NCBI GenBank assembly: GCA_947646735.1
Contig: CANTFK010000189.1
Location: 124,001 to 188,000, forward strand
Length of the DNA: 64,000 nucleotides
Origin: Peronospora farinosa
Taxonomy: Eukaryota; Oomycota; Peronosporomycetes; Peronosporales; Peronosporaceae
Reading direction: 5' to 3'
The notes beneath the pieces are model-generated. The model did no database searches. It saw only the letters and a program-made list of their open reading frames with translations, and had not been told where the DNA came from. Positions within the stretch are counted from its first letter, which is position 1, and each line of letters begins with the position of its first letter. Shown here one piece after another: positions 52,089 to 63,639 of the stretch. Both the position numbers and the translations under genes were made by a program.

Positions 52089-53021
52089 TCACCACGACCG
52101 AAGAAGTCTGCTAAACGACAGAGACTTGTCCTGATTCCTTCTAAGACCACGAGATGCCTTCGTCCGATCGAGTGTCTTCTGCTGCGTCCTGAAATACCCC
52201 CATTTTTCTTCAACATCTCTCCCCTCCGCTGTCTTCCGGAGGAAGTCAGTAATCTTGGTGTTGCACTCGGCCATCATGTTTGGATGTGCGGCTCGGAGCT
52301 CTGAAGAGGAGCAGAGGTCAGCCAAAACGTGTACGATTTCAATGTGCTCCATGGCCACCGCATTCTTTAATGCGCGAGTGACGTTTTGTTGTCGGAGGTT
52401 CACCGTCAAGAGAAGTGTCACGATGCCTGTCATACCTTGAGACGCGGCATCTTCAAGAGCTTGACCTACATAGTACCAGCTGCAGTTTTCACGCAAAATT
52501 ACTCGTAAAGCGTCCGTGTCACCAGTACGTGCAATAGCTTGCACCCCGTTGGTAATCACGAACGGAGCTTGTCCACGATTGCGGCGGCACAGCCACTTCA
52601 CCACATCAACATGACCATTTTCCGCCGCAGCGTTCAAAGCACAACTTGAACACCTCCTGACATAATGCTTGGAAAGCCACTTCACCACTTTCAAATGTCC
52701 ATTTCTTGCCGCTCCGTCGATAGCAGCGGTTGTGCAGCCCTCACTTCGAACTACCGACAGCCATTTCACAAGATCGAGTCGTCCTCTGGTAGCAGAGCCA
52801 TCCATTGCCTTTACAGTCCATCGTCTTGTAGCTCCATGCACACGAAGAATATATTGGCAGTCGTTGTAAACAGCAGCATCGATAGTCACCGGCATAATGA
52901 ATTCATTAATCCGTTCAACTACATGAGAAAGTGCCTTGACGTGCTCTGGGAGGGCATGTGCAACACAAGTGAGCAGTATCATGGTCCTGCTAATTTGAAA
53001 ATGAGCGTTCATATCTTGCAT
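52089..53021 (-). CDS. Ankyrin-repeat protein
   Basis: 310 residues in one exon from ATG 53021. Residues about 70-255 contain ankyrin-type repeats with the typical oomycete form of the second helix: GSATRGRLDLVKWLSVV, DGAARNGHLKVVKWLSKH, NAAAENGHVDVVKWLCRR, then more diverged units (AIARTGDTDALRVIL, DAASQGMTGIVTLLL, NAVAMEHIEIVHVLADL). Ankyrin repeats bind protein partners; this type is a large expanded group in oomycete genomes and no specific role can be assigned. The N-terminal 60 residues (hydrophobic near 12-25, MILLTCVAHALPEHV) are not a clear signal peptide. The C-terminus is basic (KASRGLRRNQDKS). No catalytic domain. Confidence 0.75.
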   Translation of the reverse strand: MQDMNAHFQISRTMILLTCVAHALPEHVKALSHVVERINEFIMPVTIDAAVYNDCQYILRVHGATRRWTVKAMDGSATRGRLDLVKWLSVVRSEGCTTAAIDGAARNGHLKVVKWLSKHYVRRCSSCALNAAAENGHVDVVKWLCRRNRGQAPFVITNGVQAIARTGDTDALRVILRENCSWYYVGQALEDAASQGMTGIVTLLLTVNLRQQNVTRALKNAVAMEHIEIVHVLADLCSSSELRAAHPNMMAECNTKITDFLRKTAEGRDVEEKWGYFRTQQKTLDRTKASRGLRRNQDKSLSFSRLLRSW

Positions 53022-56000
53022 TCCTTATCTGCGGGACGAGGCGCTAATGTCTCTCATGTTTCAGCAACCCTATTGTACAACTGAATCGACGAAAACGTTA
53101 ATCTCGATTTACTGTCGTTGTTGGTGCTGTTAATTGAAAAGCTGGTAGCTCTTGTTGGTCACTTGAACTATATTACTGGAAGCTATTGGTGAGACTACCG
53201 ATACATGCAGGTCTATTTGGGCGTAAAAGCCTTCGTGATGGTCGTTTCTTCCGACCAAAGCTAACTTTTAAGGCATTATCAATCAGTGATCAAACTGGAT
53301 TCCTTGTGCGTGGCACCATATTAAGGTTGGTTGTCAGTTTATGCGGGTATGGGGGGGGGGAGAAAAATTTGAGCGTCATGATCAGCGACCACGAAGTGCA
53401 ACGTATTTGTGCCTGAAACGTCTGGTTGCATTGACATATTCACGTAGTGCTCGGGGCGCACAGTCGTCACCCTTATATTTCCAGCTGAAGCGCGATTGAA
53501 ATCGAAGCTGCAGGACAAACGATACATTTGGAAACGGCACTGCGACTGCAGAATGAAGAGATCATCGCCGACAATTTGGTCAAGGCCCCCTCCATAGCAG
53601 GCCTCCTGATTTACTTGCCGACGGTCTGGCCTAATCTCTTGGACTAAATAGCGGAAGACGCTATCACGGAACAGCTTTGCCGCTTGTTTCCCGTGATTCT
53701 GTCCGGGATAGGAGCAAGATAAATCATCTTGCTCTGGTGGACACGATCACACCATGTGGCCTAGTTATCGTTCGTAAGGCTGACGATAAAGTCGGGTCTC
53801 AATGTTCGAACGAATTGCCAGAACACGATTGCTATGCGGACATCGATGCTGTGCACATAGTTTAGAAATTGATATCTGTATTGCCGATACGGGATGTGAC
53901 CCAGATTTTGGAGTCCAAGTGTACGTGCGGATTTTCAAGAGAGATGGACGTCAAGATGCTGACGATACCTAATTGTCCGGGTCCGGAAATCGCTTTAATA
54001 TTCATGTTCATTAGCGCTGGCACCTCGCCGGAATCCAATACAGATAACTGGTTTTTCGTCTTCAAAGACTTCCAGGATCCTGGTGTCGCTCCATTTTTTG
54101 CTATGTGAAACCTCGTCATAGTCACAGCCATCGTAATACAGTCTGTCACTTTCATTATCGCTTTGCTTTGTCATAGAAGAACTGGAGTAGGCAGTACGAC
54201 TATGTCCATCTGCAAAAGCCTTCGAGGAAGAACAAAGGTGCTACAAAGGTGCTACAGAACCATCAGGCTTGTCTTCCACATCGTTCAGTGGGCGAAGAAT
54301 TTGTCGGGAGAGCAAACTTGAAAAGGTTGAACACCATGATCACATCTCGTATTGACGCCACATGCCCAACATTGCTTTCCATATATTCAGTTCAGCAGCA
54401 GTCGACACTTGCAAAGGTAAGATCTCATTGTGTTTATTTTAATGTTTCTCTTTGCGATGGGTATAGCTGCCATCGATAATGACAACTCGACCAAAGCCAA
54501 GCTGGGGCGCAGCACTGGCAGCACCTGTATGGTGTCGAAGTATGCCGAATTCGACTAGAGTTCCAACTCGACGATGACTGTGGAAGAGTGGCAAGCGATT
54601 GAGCATTAGACCTTAAGCCGAGACGTGCTGACCACTCACTTGTTTCAGAGCTACATTTCCAGCTTTTTCTTCGACGAAACAATCGGAAGGGCCGCATTAC
54701 AGCCTGATATATCGATTCACAACATATAATGTTTGCATTAGTTCGACTCATGGTTCAATATCTTGGACGACTATAACTTCGATCACTTTTATAGTTTTCT
54801 GCTAAGATCAGAGCAATCACTAATAATGTTACCGTGGAGCCTGTCAACAATCAACCAGACATTGTCGCTACCGTGCAATATCATCGATAAAAACCGCGCC
54901 TGACCGAAATAAGCATACCTCAGGTAATATAGGTATATGGCGTGAAGCTGACGACTACTCATTTTCGTAATTTGTAAGCAAGAACAAGTCTTGATAATAG
55001 TTTATAATCTTCCTTACTCGATACTACTATTTCATTCAGCACATTTGCTGGCTTCGTAAATATAAAATTGTTTGACAATCCCATGAATGTTTTTCTATAA
55101 TGTGTGTAAGAACAAGTAGGTTTAAGCAAGTATTTTTCTATCATATACAATATTCCGAAAATGCCATTAAAGATTTGCGCAGCAATTTATTGCCGTTTTT
55201 TTATAATGTGTGGTGCGATATAAAAGTATTAGGCAAATGTTCTACCATTCCAATCAATACATTTGAGCAGCTATTATATTTCCAGAATCACCCTTGATTC
55301 CATCGCTTGTCGAGAAGTTGTGTCGTTGAAAACAACAGTTGTTGCAAAAGAACTATTTAGAACTGTCTTGTTTAGACTTCGGTGAGAACAGGACCTATGT
55401 AGGTAATATACATTAGCGGCAGTCATGATTACTACAGCGTTCAGGTCATTTGCTTGCTTTTGGACAAGCAAGGTAGACTTCGTGCCGTCAATTTGTTTCT
55501 TGCTTCAAGATCCTGGATTGATGCGACGTTTGTCCGGCTTCTACGACGAAGGGCGGCTAGATGAAGCACTTGATATCGTATAAAATCTGTTTTTTCCTAT
55601 CTGCGCTACTGTCGGGCTTGCATGAGTCTGCCTCGTATTTGTGCACCGAAGACTGACGCAACCCGGACATTTCTGATTCAATTCCACTGTTTGCGATCCA
55701 TGTTGCCATCTGGAGCCGAGTCCAGCGCCTAATGCACATCAGCGGGACATTAAGAGCAACGAAGATTTCTGCTTAGCAAGCTGTTTGATAATGCTTTTTA
55801 GATACGGCCAACTTTACTACAAGCGACATAGGCAAGTGGACCGTTTAGTGAGTTAAATCAATAATGATAACCGGCCTTTCAAGCAGCTTGTTTGTAAACT
55901 CGTGGAAGGTACAGATACACGAACTACCCACATGTTGTAGTGCATGCATGTCGTCTTGTATGCGTTCGTAGTTTTTAATGATAAATACCTCTGTGCTCGG

Positions 56001-56303
56001 GCAGATCGCAGGTGTCGGTGCCTCGCATCGCCTTGTACCATTCATCTGCTCTGCGCTGAAGCCGAGCCGCTAAGATGTCTGTCGGTGCAAGCGCTGGTCG
56101 TCGGCGTTCAGTTGATCACGGTCTCACCAGATAAAATTTCCGACTGATCTTGTACGGTTTTTGACGCATTTGTGGTGGCGCTCAGCACGTTGAGCGTCAA
56201 GCGTGCTCCGTCAACTTTTTCGTCAATATATTATCATCACACATTCTTTTTCGGTAAAGCCAAGAGCGGTTTTGTAAAGCGTAAGACACTGAGACTCATA
56301 CAA
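53022..56303. other. Gene-poor spacer with short unassigned frames
   Basis: About 3.3 kb. Short frames occur on both strands; those at 53339-53527 (minus), 53862-54155 (minus) and 54249-54479 (plus) have protein-like composition but no domain I recognise and no extension. A G homopolymer (GTATGGGGGGGGGGAG) lies at about 53347-53361. No RNA gene or repeat recognised. Possibly decayed genes or unmodelled exons. Confidence 0.4.
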
Positions 56304-57129
56304 ATGGCCGCACAAGACGGTGTAGTGAGTAGCACCGTGAATCACGAAGGCAATGAGGATCAGGATTCGGCTGCTAGCTCACAACAATCGATCAAGAATT
56401 CACTCTGCTTTATCTTGGACAATGAAGTTGTAACTAGCAAGCGTACCAGTAGTATCGATCAACTGGATGGAGTTGATGAATCGACCGATGCCAAACGTAA
56501 CAGATCGTTGGTATCCGCTAACAATATCAGTAGTTTATTGGCGCCGGTCGCCTCAATTGTCGATGAAAAGGCAGCACAGAACACTAATGTAACAACTCCG
56601 CCGTCGGAACGAAAGGTACTTTGATCCGTGTGACTACTAAACGAGTTCTGATACTTATGGTACAATCTCTACAGGCTAGCAGATACTGCATTGTTGAAGG
56701 CTGCAATAGCCGAGCCAAGCATGCGCGACGCTGTTGGAAGCATGGTGAGCAATGTGCTGCAGTGAGGTTGAGGTGTACTACATGAACTAACGTACACAAT
56801 TGCAGGCGGTTCGGTGAAATGCAAGATTGTTGAGTGTCAGAATCGCGCCAAGTCCAAAGGCGTGTGCTGGTCACACGGGGGCGGAACAATTTGCAGTTCA
56901 GATCAGTGCTTGAAAATCGCTGTGTCGAATGGAGTCTGCTGGGCCCATGGTGGAGGTAAGTCTGCCGAATTAACTTTCTCACCTTCGTATACTAAAACAG
57001 GTCTGTTATTTCCTGGCAGGAAAGCGTTGTGTGACGCTGGGGTGCTTTCGGCCCGCGTTTGAGCGGACAGGGAATTTGTGCCCGATGCACTACAACGCGG
57101 GCTCATCCACTAAGTCTGCACCATCTTAA
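56304..57129 (+). CDS. Cys/His-repeat (WRKY19-type zinc finger) protein with three introns
   Basis: Exons 56304-56615, 56675-56744, 56806-56955 and 57020-57129, joined by GT..AG introns of 59, 61 and 64 bp (phases 0, 1, 1); about 213 residues. The start ATG at 56304 (MAAQDGVVSSTV) has purines upstream; an in-frame ATG at 56172 would add 44 residues. Residues 1-105 are acidic/Ser-rich (NEDQDSAASSQQSIKNSLCF). The last 110 hold four units, C-x4-C-x9/11-C-x2-H: YCIVEGCNSRAKHARRCWKH, KCKIVECQNRAKSKGVCWSH, ICSSDQCLKIAVSNGVCWAH and RCVTLGCFRPAFERTGNLCP followed by MH. It is clearly paralogous to 42142-42861. Both phase-1 introns fall at the same place in consecutive repeats (within HG|G), suggesting the repeat arose by exon duplication. 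Zinc binding is inferred from the family. Confidence 0.8.
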
Positions 57130-58490
57130 GAGTACAGTGTAACGTTGGATCGCTCGTAAGTTGGCTCTCGGCTAATCTTATGTAGTGTGTATCTTTCTAA
57201 GAAGTAGCTTCCCGTGATTCTCTCTCTCTCTCATGCAAAATTTCTGCCTGTACAGTGGTGTTTTAACGATGCAGATGATCATGATGAGCTAATTTTGCAG
57301 TTTGGCGAGATGAGCATGAGCACTGGTTCGACTTTAATGGTCGCTCGTCGAGACTGCTGTCCCTACCGAATATTAATTAGCTCTACGTGTACATCATCGC
57401 GAAAGCGGTGGTGGTTGATGATTAGAAGCCTAGCGGTTCCATCGCAATTGTAATATTCGTCAATGAGTTAAGAATTGTAGATCGGTGTATGTTATTGCAT
57501 AAGTCGTTCATTCCAGGCTCACTTTGACGGAACGATTTAAGCTTTACCATCTTGTCGATACCAGGCTCATCTGCGTTCTCCAAGCGACTCTGCTGCATCA
57601 TCTCGTCCAGCTTGACCACTACCTTGGCATTATGTATTTGCCATCAAGCTTGATTCCCTACGTTTCTTCGTCTAATCGGGTAGCAAAACTACGCCTCCAC
57701 TGCTAAATAGGCGTGCCCAACAACGTGGACATAATCTATTTAATATCGAAATATCAAGTCGAAGCTGTCAAATCTCTCGCACGATCACGAATTGCGACTC
57801 GTACACGACCAGTTGACGCTGGAAAGGTAAAAAAGAACAGTTTTCTAACATTTCTTGTCATGTTTTTGGGCTTACAATAATTGAGTCGCTTTAAGTTGAA
57901 TGTTCCAGTATCAATCAATGTTTACGAGAAGCTGTGGCTTGCACGGCCATTAAATTCCACCTCTTACTAGTGCTACCAAGACGAAGGATCACCTGTTGCG
58001 TGGTCCTTTTGGTTAAATGCGGCGAGAAATTAATTGTTGCAGGGTGACACTGGGTGTTTATACAAACTATTAGCAGCACATCACACCAAGCGAATGTCTT
58101 GGTGAACAACTAAAAAATTGGCAAAAAAGGAATGTTGTTAAAAAAAAGGAAGGCTTTGCGTGTCATCCATCAGCTTGAAGTCACTGTGATAGCCATCCTC
58201 GCTCAAAAACAACGGTAGACCAATGTGTCAAACGGATCCCGGAGGCCATTATATGTCATGTAAGAGAAAGCGAAGTGAAACGAAGCAACCACTCGAAATA
58301 TCTCCACAGTTCTCAAAATTCCAAATCATCCATTCAATTCACATGCGTCCACTTGCTTGGCAACACGGCTTCCCCCGACGCTTGTCAAAGCACACCTGAG
58401 ATCTCCAGTATTGACGCTCTCATCCATCCTACTTCTATTCTTTCCATTCGCTAAATTTGGTCCTAGTATGTACACAAACCGCTCATTTGA
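57130..58490. other. Spacer between convergent genes
   Basis: About 1.36 kb. A minus-strand frame at 57422-57619 (LDEMMQQSRLENADEPGIDK) looks protein-like but has no recognised family. A CT-rich run (about 57216-57232) and an A-rich tract near 58135-58150 are the only low-complexity parts. Confidence 0.4.
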
Positions 58491-60341
58491 CTAAACAGAT
58501 CCGCTGTACACAGGCTGTTCCTCAAGATCAGCATTATGATGCCTTCGGCCGTGAGGTCCATGCCAATGTCCATTGGATTTGCCGTTTCCGTGACTGTGGC
58601 TGTGGCCATGCTCAGTAGTCTGTCCGTTGGTGAATCCGTTTGCGTACCCAGTTGTAAGCCCAATATCACGGTCGCTTGATGATGTATACTGCAATGGGGT
58701 ATGCTCGTTTTCGTGGTCTTGGAAGCTTTTTTGATTAAAAGTATTGTACGAACGGCCTTGCGGTGACAGTGGCATAAGCGCACCAAAATGACCCGTCAAA
58801 TGTGCACGACGACTCGGAGTAGCGTGCGCTGGATCATCCGGAGCATCGACTTCTCTTTCACCATGTTTTGCCAGCAGGTAAATGCCAACGATAATAACTA
58901 AAGGAATCACAACAATCCATCGTTAGCAAATTAACGTTAAGGGACACTGACATATGAATAGCTTACACGCTAGTGCGATCGGTAAGCAAATCCAGTCAAA
59001 AAGCAAGAATCGCATGTACTTTTCGTAGAACACCACGCCACCAATGACACTGGACTAAGTTGACATGACAATACATAGAACAGTGTCAATTTTGTAATAG
59101 TAAAACATTCTTACCATATAACAAGAATTGTAGACCCACCCCAATCCAGAAGCATTGGAACATTGGAAAAACACTGAGTGTATCTCCACTCATAATAGCA
59201 CGATTCAATAAATCCGTTTGTAGTATCAGCGTACAAATCATACCGCCCATGAACAAGTACGTCGTACAGTAGACGAATTGATTATCTCCACTGCACGTTA
59301 ATATAAGCAGGATCGATGCACACTATTGAAGAGAATAAAAAAGAGAGGCATAGTAATAAAAAGTTAAGGAAAAATAATCATCATCACATCACCCCACAAC
59401 ACTATCTTTTGTTCTTGTCGTACCTTGGCTAACAACACCGAGAAGGAGCCAAAGATACCTGACGCCGTGGCGTACATGAAAGGCAGTAACCTGTACTTGG
59501 ACTCGTTCTGTGCTCTTGGGAGTCTCAATATAGCTTCAATCTGTCCAAAAATGCTGACTAGGACAGCTGTCTGCAATTACAATTCAGAACATTTTTGTCC
59601 TTTAGATATGATAATCAGTTAATTGGCTTACATGTCTCAGTAATGCTCACCATAACACCAAGATAGATAAAAAAACCAAGCTGAAAAAACTGTTTCTCCA
59701 GCTCCACAAGTGACATTTGCTCGTCTGGTTCGTTGGCGACAGTACTAAGTACGACGCCTATAATGATAAGCAACGTACCCAGCACATCTGTCTTGGTCAG
59801 GATCTGCCCCAACCACAAGTGGGCGAAAAACACGTTGGCCAACACAGTAAAACCGCCACCTACTGCTGCTACCAGAGCCTGAGGAGCAAAACCTAGCGCC
59901 TCAAAGTCCCCAATCGCACCCAGAGCGATTAAGATCAAGCCAATCAGCCATAATGGACGGGTGTAGTATGTCTGTCGCTCTAACACGGGCTTCTCTTCCT
60001 CCTAACAAATAATAAGCAAGGCCACAAAAATTACATATTAGAGGTTCAACTCAGCTACGTATATCATGTATCTCGAGTGCGCACTGAAGTTATATCATGT
60101 ATCTCGAGTGCGCACTGAAGTTATATCATGTATCTCGAGTGTGCACTCGATGCGCATCGGTAATTAAGAGGGTTAGGGTCGGTCGTACCCGCACGTGAGA
60201 GAGCTTCTGCACGTTCACGCCGAGATTGGAGAGCACAGCAGAGGCAATAACGATACCCAGGCCAATCCATTTACCTTGGACGTTGTCTGCGTCATCGTCG
60301 GTGACGACTGCAGCGCTCAGGAAGTGCACCACGTCTACCAT
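58491..60341 (-). CDS. NIPA-like magnesium transporter family protein
   Basis: Six exons on the minus strand: 60189-60341, 59651-60001, 59424-59570, 59140-59322, 58967-59054 and 58491-58897. They splice in frame to 442 codons plus stop (introns 187, 80, 101, 85 and 69 bp, all GT..AG). The start is ATG 60341 (MVDVVHFLSAAVVTDDD). Domain: NIPA/DUF803, related to the drug/metabolite transporter fold, with about nine membrane helices: WIGLGIVIASAVLSNLGVNV, LWLIGLILIALGAIGDFEAL, FTVLANVFFAHLWLGQILTK, VLGTLLIIIGVVLSTVA, FGSFSVLLAK, VYCTTYLFMGGMICTLIL, FPMFQCFWIG, SSVIGGVVFYEKYMRFLLFD and ILVVIPLVIIVGIYLLAKHG-like at the end. The C-terminal cytosolic tail is His-rich (EHGHSHSHGNGKSNGHWHG), which may bind metal. 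Family members carry Mg2+ across plasma or endosomal membranes; the substrate here is inferred. Intron 1 contains a tandem repeat. Confidence 0.85.
60061..60148. repeat. 31-bp tandem repeat in NIPA intron 1
   Basis: Nearly three copies of a 31-bp unit, starting ATATCATGTATCTCGAGTGC and ending CTGAAGTT, at 60061-60091, 60092-60122 and 60123-60148. The last copy is incomplete and has GTGTGCACTCGA at its end. It explains the greater length of this intron (187 bp) compared with the others. Confidence 0.9.
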
Positions 60342-61692
60342 TGAAAGCCAGCAAAGAAAAGCACCTGGTCGTTCTATTGTAAAGTATTTTGTAGGTCTTT
60401 TAAGATCTGAGTGCAAAACTTGATCTTTTGCGGGAAGGGATTGGACCGTTGAAAGGGCGTCAAAATTCAAAGTGACAATTTTATCCGAACAGAGAAATTG
60501 TTGTCGCAATCGATGCATCGAAAGTATCCAGGACAATGTCGCGCCTTGGCGAATGGCCACAAGATTCTCTATGCTCAGCAGCAGCCAATGATAGACGTAT
60601 GTTACAATACTTTGTGGTGTTGTGCATTGGTAAGACTCTTTTTGTAGTTGCCGTCTCTTTGGACGCGAACACGTAGTTAAAAAAACACGCAAAAACTCGA
60701 GCCTTTTATTGAATGTGATGAATACCATTTTCATCGCAGTGTCGTTGTTTAAGCTATAGTTGCAGTTTATGATTGAAAAAAGCAGTGACAGAACATGTGC
60801 TGCTATGCAATAGTAATAATAGGAAGTCGGATCATCAAAAAAGAACAAACTTGACACTGGAGTATGCTATTTTGTAGGTAGCAACAATAGTGGGCATATA
60901 ACTTGACGGTGGCTTAGGGACCGGCTCATGCTGTCCGTCATCGCAATGGTAATTATGTTGTATACTTTGCACTGCCGCAGTTGCTGCACCTCGACGCACA
61001 CTTGGCTTCATGGTTTTTTGACCACATTTTTGAACGACACATCGGTTGCGCTTTTTATAAACTCTCATTTGGAAGTAGGAAACACAACAGTGAGATAACT
61101 GTACTAGGCTTCGTCCAAAAGGAACTATTTTTTTACGCTTGCCCAGTGATGTCAATGTCGATTGCGAGCTCAATCCACTTGAATTTACGCAGCGCATCAC
61201 AACTTTTGGCTTCCAGCTCTTCAACTAATGGAGATCGACAACTCAGCAAACATGACACACCTCTCTCATTATAGAAGGTGATGGTACATTGGGCTTTTCA
61301 TCTTTTTGAGCAGACACGTTTCATACTTATTCGAAAATCAAAGTCGTTGCAGATAACTCAAATATATGGGAAACGTTTGTATAGTGTTTACTGTTGCGGA
61401 GTGTCAACAAGTGCAGCACTGCTGCGTCTAGATAGTCATTGTGCAAGTTATGAGGATATTTTTTTACCCTTATTCTCTTCGATAGAAGAGTTACTCCGAC
61501 CAAAAAGCCGTTGAGCTGTTGCAATAACATTGGTCGCTAAGATTACAGTCCACAGAACATGACTTACTATGTAAGAAAATCACATATAATAGGGAGGCGC
61601 TATTCGTCACGCAGACATCACACACTTCAGACCTATCAAAAATTGATGTTCAGCACCCTCGACGTCGATAGCAAACAAGACGAACTATAACA
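60342..61692. other. Upstream region of the NIPA gene
   Basis: About 1.35 kb. Minus-strand frames upstream of the NIPA start (to 60857, and 60835-61224) are open but have no recognised domain. The latter has a short basic Cys-containing stretch (YKKRNRCVVQKCGQKTMKP). They could be an extra 5' exon or chance frames. The plus-strand remnant at 61693 begins at the right edge. Confidence 0.4.
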
Positions 61693-61917
61693 ATGAATAG
61701 CCTTGCACCACCTCCGCATCTTATATATGCATCCCTGGAACAAGCAAGAGCCGCAATTAATACTCATATACAGCAGGAAGGTTGTGGTGTTATGATCAAA
61801 CGCACAAAAGGATCGGCAATTAGAAAGACGGTGAGGTCAAAGTTTATTCTAGTCTGCTTGACCATCTTTGGATTGGCTGTCCTAGAGGCAAGTATTTACA
61901 GTCATATTCACGTTTAG
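61693..61917 (+). pseudogene. MULE/FAR1-type transposase N-terminal remnant
   Basis: 74 codons from ATG. Residues 12-50 (YASLEQARAAINTHIQQEGC, GVMIKRTKGSAIRKTV) resemble the N-terminal DNA-binding segment of Mutator-like (FAR1-type) transposase-related proteins of oomycetes. After that the frame becomes hydrophobic (FILVCLTIFGLAVLEAS) and stops, with no transposase core downstream. Probably a truncated fragment. A possible splice donor, GTGAGGTC, at about 61830 was considered, but no continuing exon was found. Confidence 0.4.
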
Positions 61918-62568
61918 ATACGCGGCCGGCCAACGGGGTCACCACAGCGACTTCTGTAACAGTTTAAGCATAGCCGCTGCTTAAAAGCTCCTGTGCAACG
62001 CCGGCAATGGCGGATTTGCCAATACACTAGATACAATGCCCGAACATGCCGTCGTCAAGCACCAGCACCAGCACCAGCGCAGTAGATCTAGAAGCAGTAA
62101 ATTCATGAAAATCGTGACAATTTTTTAATGAGGTGTTCCGTATGATAAAATGAACACCCTGTAGATTGCATTTTCGTACACATCCGAAAGTTCTTCGTCT
62201 TTAATACGCATTGCTTCAAAATTAAATTATAATAATGTGGTGTTGCAGGGGTCCTTCGAACAGAGACAGTGACAGGTACCTGTGCGCCAAAAAATTAATC
62301 TGGTAAGGCATTTTCATAAGACACGCAAACCCCCCTTGATTGCAAAGAGTAAATGGTTTTAAATTCACTCGAATATTTTTTCTTAGCCTAATGTTGACTA
62401 CGTCAGTTGAATCCTTCCATCGTATCCAGAGAAAGCAGTCACAAAGTTTCACTTCCGTTAATAACCTTAATAGAATCGGGCTTTCAAGAGTTAGTCTGTT
62501 ATGAGGAAGCATGGTCAAATTGATTCTGGCAAAGCTTCGTTCATCGCGGAATCGTTCTGCTGGTTCGG
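61918..62568. other. Spacer with short CACCAG repeat
   Basis: About 650 bp between the transposase remnant and the WY-repeat gene. It includes a short CACCAG repeat at about 62058-62077. It contains the 3' UTR of the minus-strand gene and nothing else recognised. Confidence 0.4.
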
Positions 62569-63639
62569 TTATAATTTTTTCAAGGCTTGTTGCAGTTTTG
62601 TAGCTAGAGATTTTATCCATTTGGTCGATGCCGTGCTTCCCTCATTTAGAACCCGGTCCAGATTTTCCTTGTAGACAAGTTTAAGAACAAAGAGCATCGT
62701 CTTAGTTGCTTCTTTATCATGCGACGATATTGACCTGACGTAGTGGACCCACGCGGAGAAGACCGGGTTATCGAAAAGTCCGCTCTCTATCAGGTGGAGA
62801 TCCAAAATTCTGAAAACGTCGGCCGCAGAAGTCTCACCTTCTTTCCACTTGACGAACTGGTAATTAAGTAAGTTTCGGGCAGTAACTCCCAAACGAGGGG
62901 TAACTAGCGCGCCAACTAGCGCACTTATCAGAGCATTCATGCTCTTGTAATTAGATAATAAATGCTCGAGCATCACCTTGTATGCCTCTTTCGGGAACAG
63001 CTTTAGTTTCTTTTCGACAAAGTTGACCCAATGAAAAAAGAGTGGGCTTTTCAAAGGGTCATTCGTCTTGCCGAGCTCCAAAAGCTTATATACTTCGTCC
63101 TTATTTAGATTGCTGCTTTCCCAATATTCGATCTGGAGGTCTAGCAATTTGTTAGCAATCTTTCCATTGGTCCGTAAATTTATTGCCAAAAGTAGAGCAC
63201 TGGCGAGAACATGATCGTATAAGAAATGACTTGCCAATACCTCGAATATCACCTTATCTTCTTGACCTGGTAACAACTTTCCTATGTAGTCCATCCAGGC
63301 AGCAAAGACTTTGCCTTTCAATATATTGGGACTGTCTTTTACTTTAAAATACCCGATCTTGATGTCATTAATTAACTTAATCTTGTCATTCTTCTCAATT
63401 TCATTTAGATTTTCAAACATATCTGGTCTGAACTTCCTCAGTATGCCTTCAATATCAACTGTTCTCTCATCGAGATTGTTGTCAAAGTAATTCGATGCCA
63501 TGTTCGCGTCTGAGACCGAGTCTAGGGTGTAAGTAGTATTCAATGTAGTATAGTCGTAGGTGGTGCGCATGTCTTTTTCATGCATCGCGGAGGCCATGCT
63601 CGCAGCTGACCAACCGATCAGCGCTAAAACAATTAGCAT
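62569..63639 (-). CDS. Secreted WY-repeat effector-like protein without a clear RxLR motif
   Basis: 356 residues in one exon from ATG 63639. Residues 1-18 form a signal peptide (MLIVLALIGWSAASMASA), with cleavage likely near 18. No RxLR is present; the only EER-like trace is NNLDERTVD (54-62). The rest is helical with repeated WY/LWY modules: a Y-motif unit at about 112-121 (FAAWMDYIGK), a full unit at about 170-212 (YWESSNLNKDEVYKLLELGK, then SPLFFHWVNFVEKK), a second at about 262-305 (FVKWKEGETSAADVFRILDL, then NPVFSAWVHYVRSI), and a last partial Trp at 341. Module spacing is about 92 residues. WY proteins of plant-pathogenic oomycetes are typically delivered into host cells and bind host proteins; that role is inferred and no target can be named. 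The gene stands alone, with 650 bp and over 360 bp of spacer on its sides. Confidence 0.75.
   Translation of the reverse strand: MLIVLALIGWSAASMASAMHEKDMRTTYDYTTLNTTYTLDSVSDANMASNYFDNNLDERTVDIEGILRKFRPDMFENLNEIEKNDKIKLINDIKIGYFKVKDSPNILKGKVFAAWMDYIGKLLPGQEDKVIFEVLASHFLYDHVLASALLLAINLRTNGKIANKLLDLQIEYWESSNLNKDEVYKLLELGKTNDPLKSPLFFHWVNFVEKKLKLFPKEAYKVMLEHLLSNYKSMNALISALVGALVTPRLGVTARNLLNYQFVKWKEGETSAADVFRILDLHLIESGLFDNPVFSAWVHYVRSISSHDKEATKTMLFVLKLVYKENLDRVLNEGSTASTKWIKSLATKLQQALKKL

Noticed and set aside
59100..59139. Alternative donor GTAAGA for NIPA exon 4
   Set aside because: It breaks the frame into the next exon; the upstream GTGGGT donor at 59139 gives a phase-0 junction and the expected family sequence.
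60835..61224. Minus-strand 129-codon frame as a separate gene
   Set aside because: No domain, no clear start context, and it merges with NIPA upstream sequence; kept only as unassigned upstream region.
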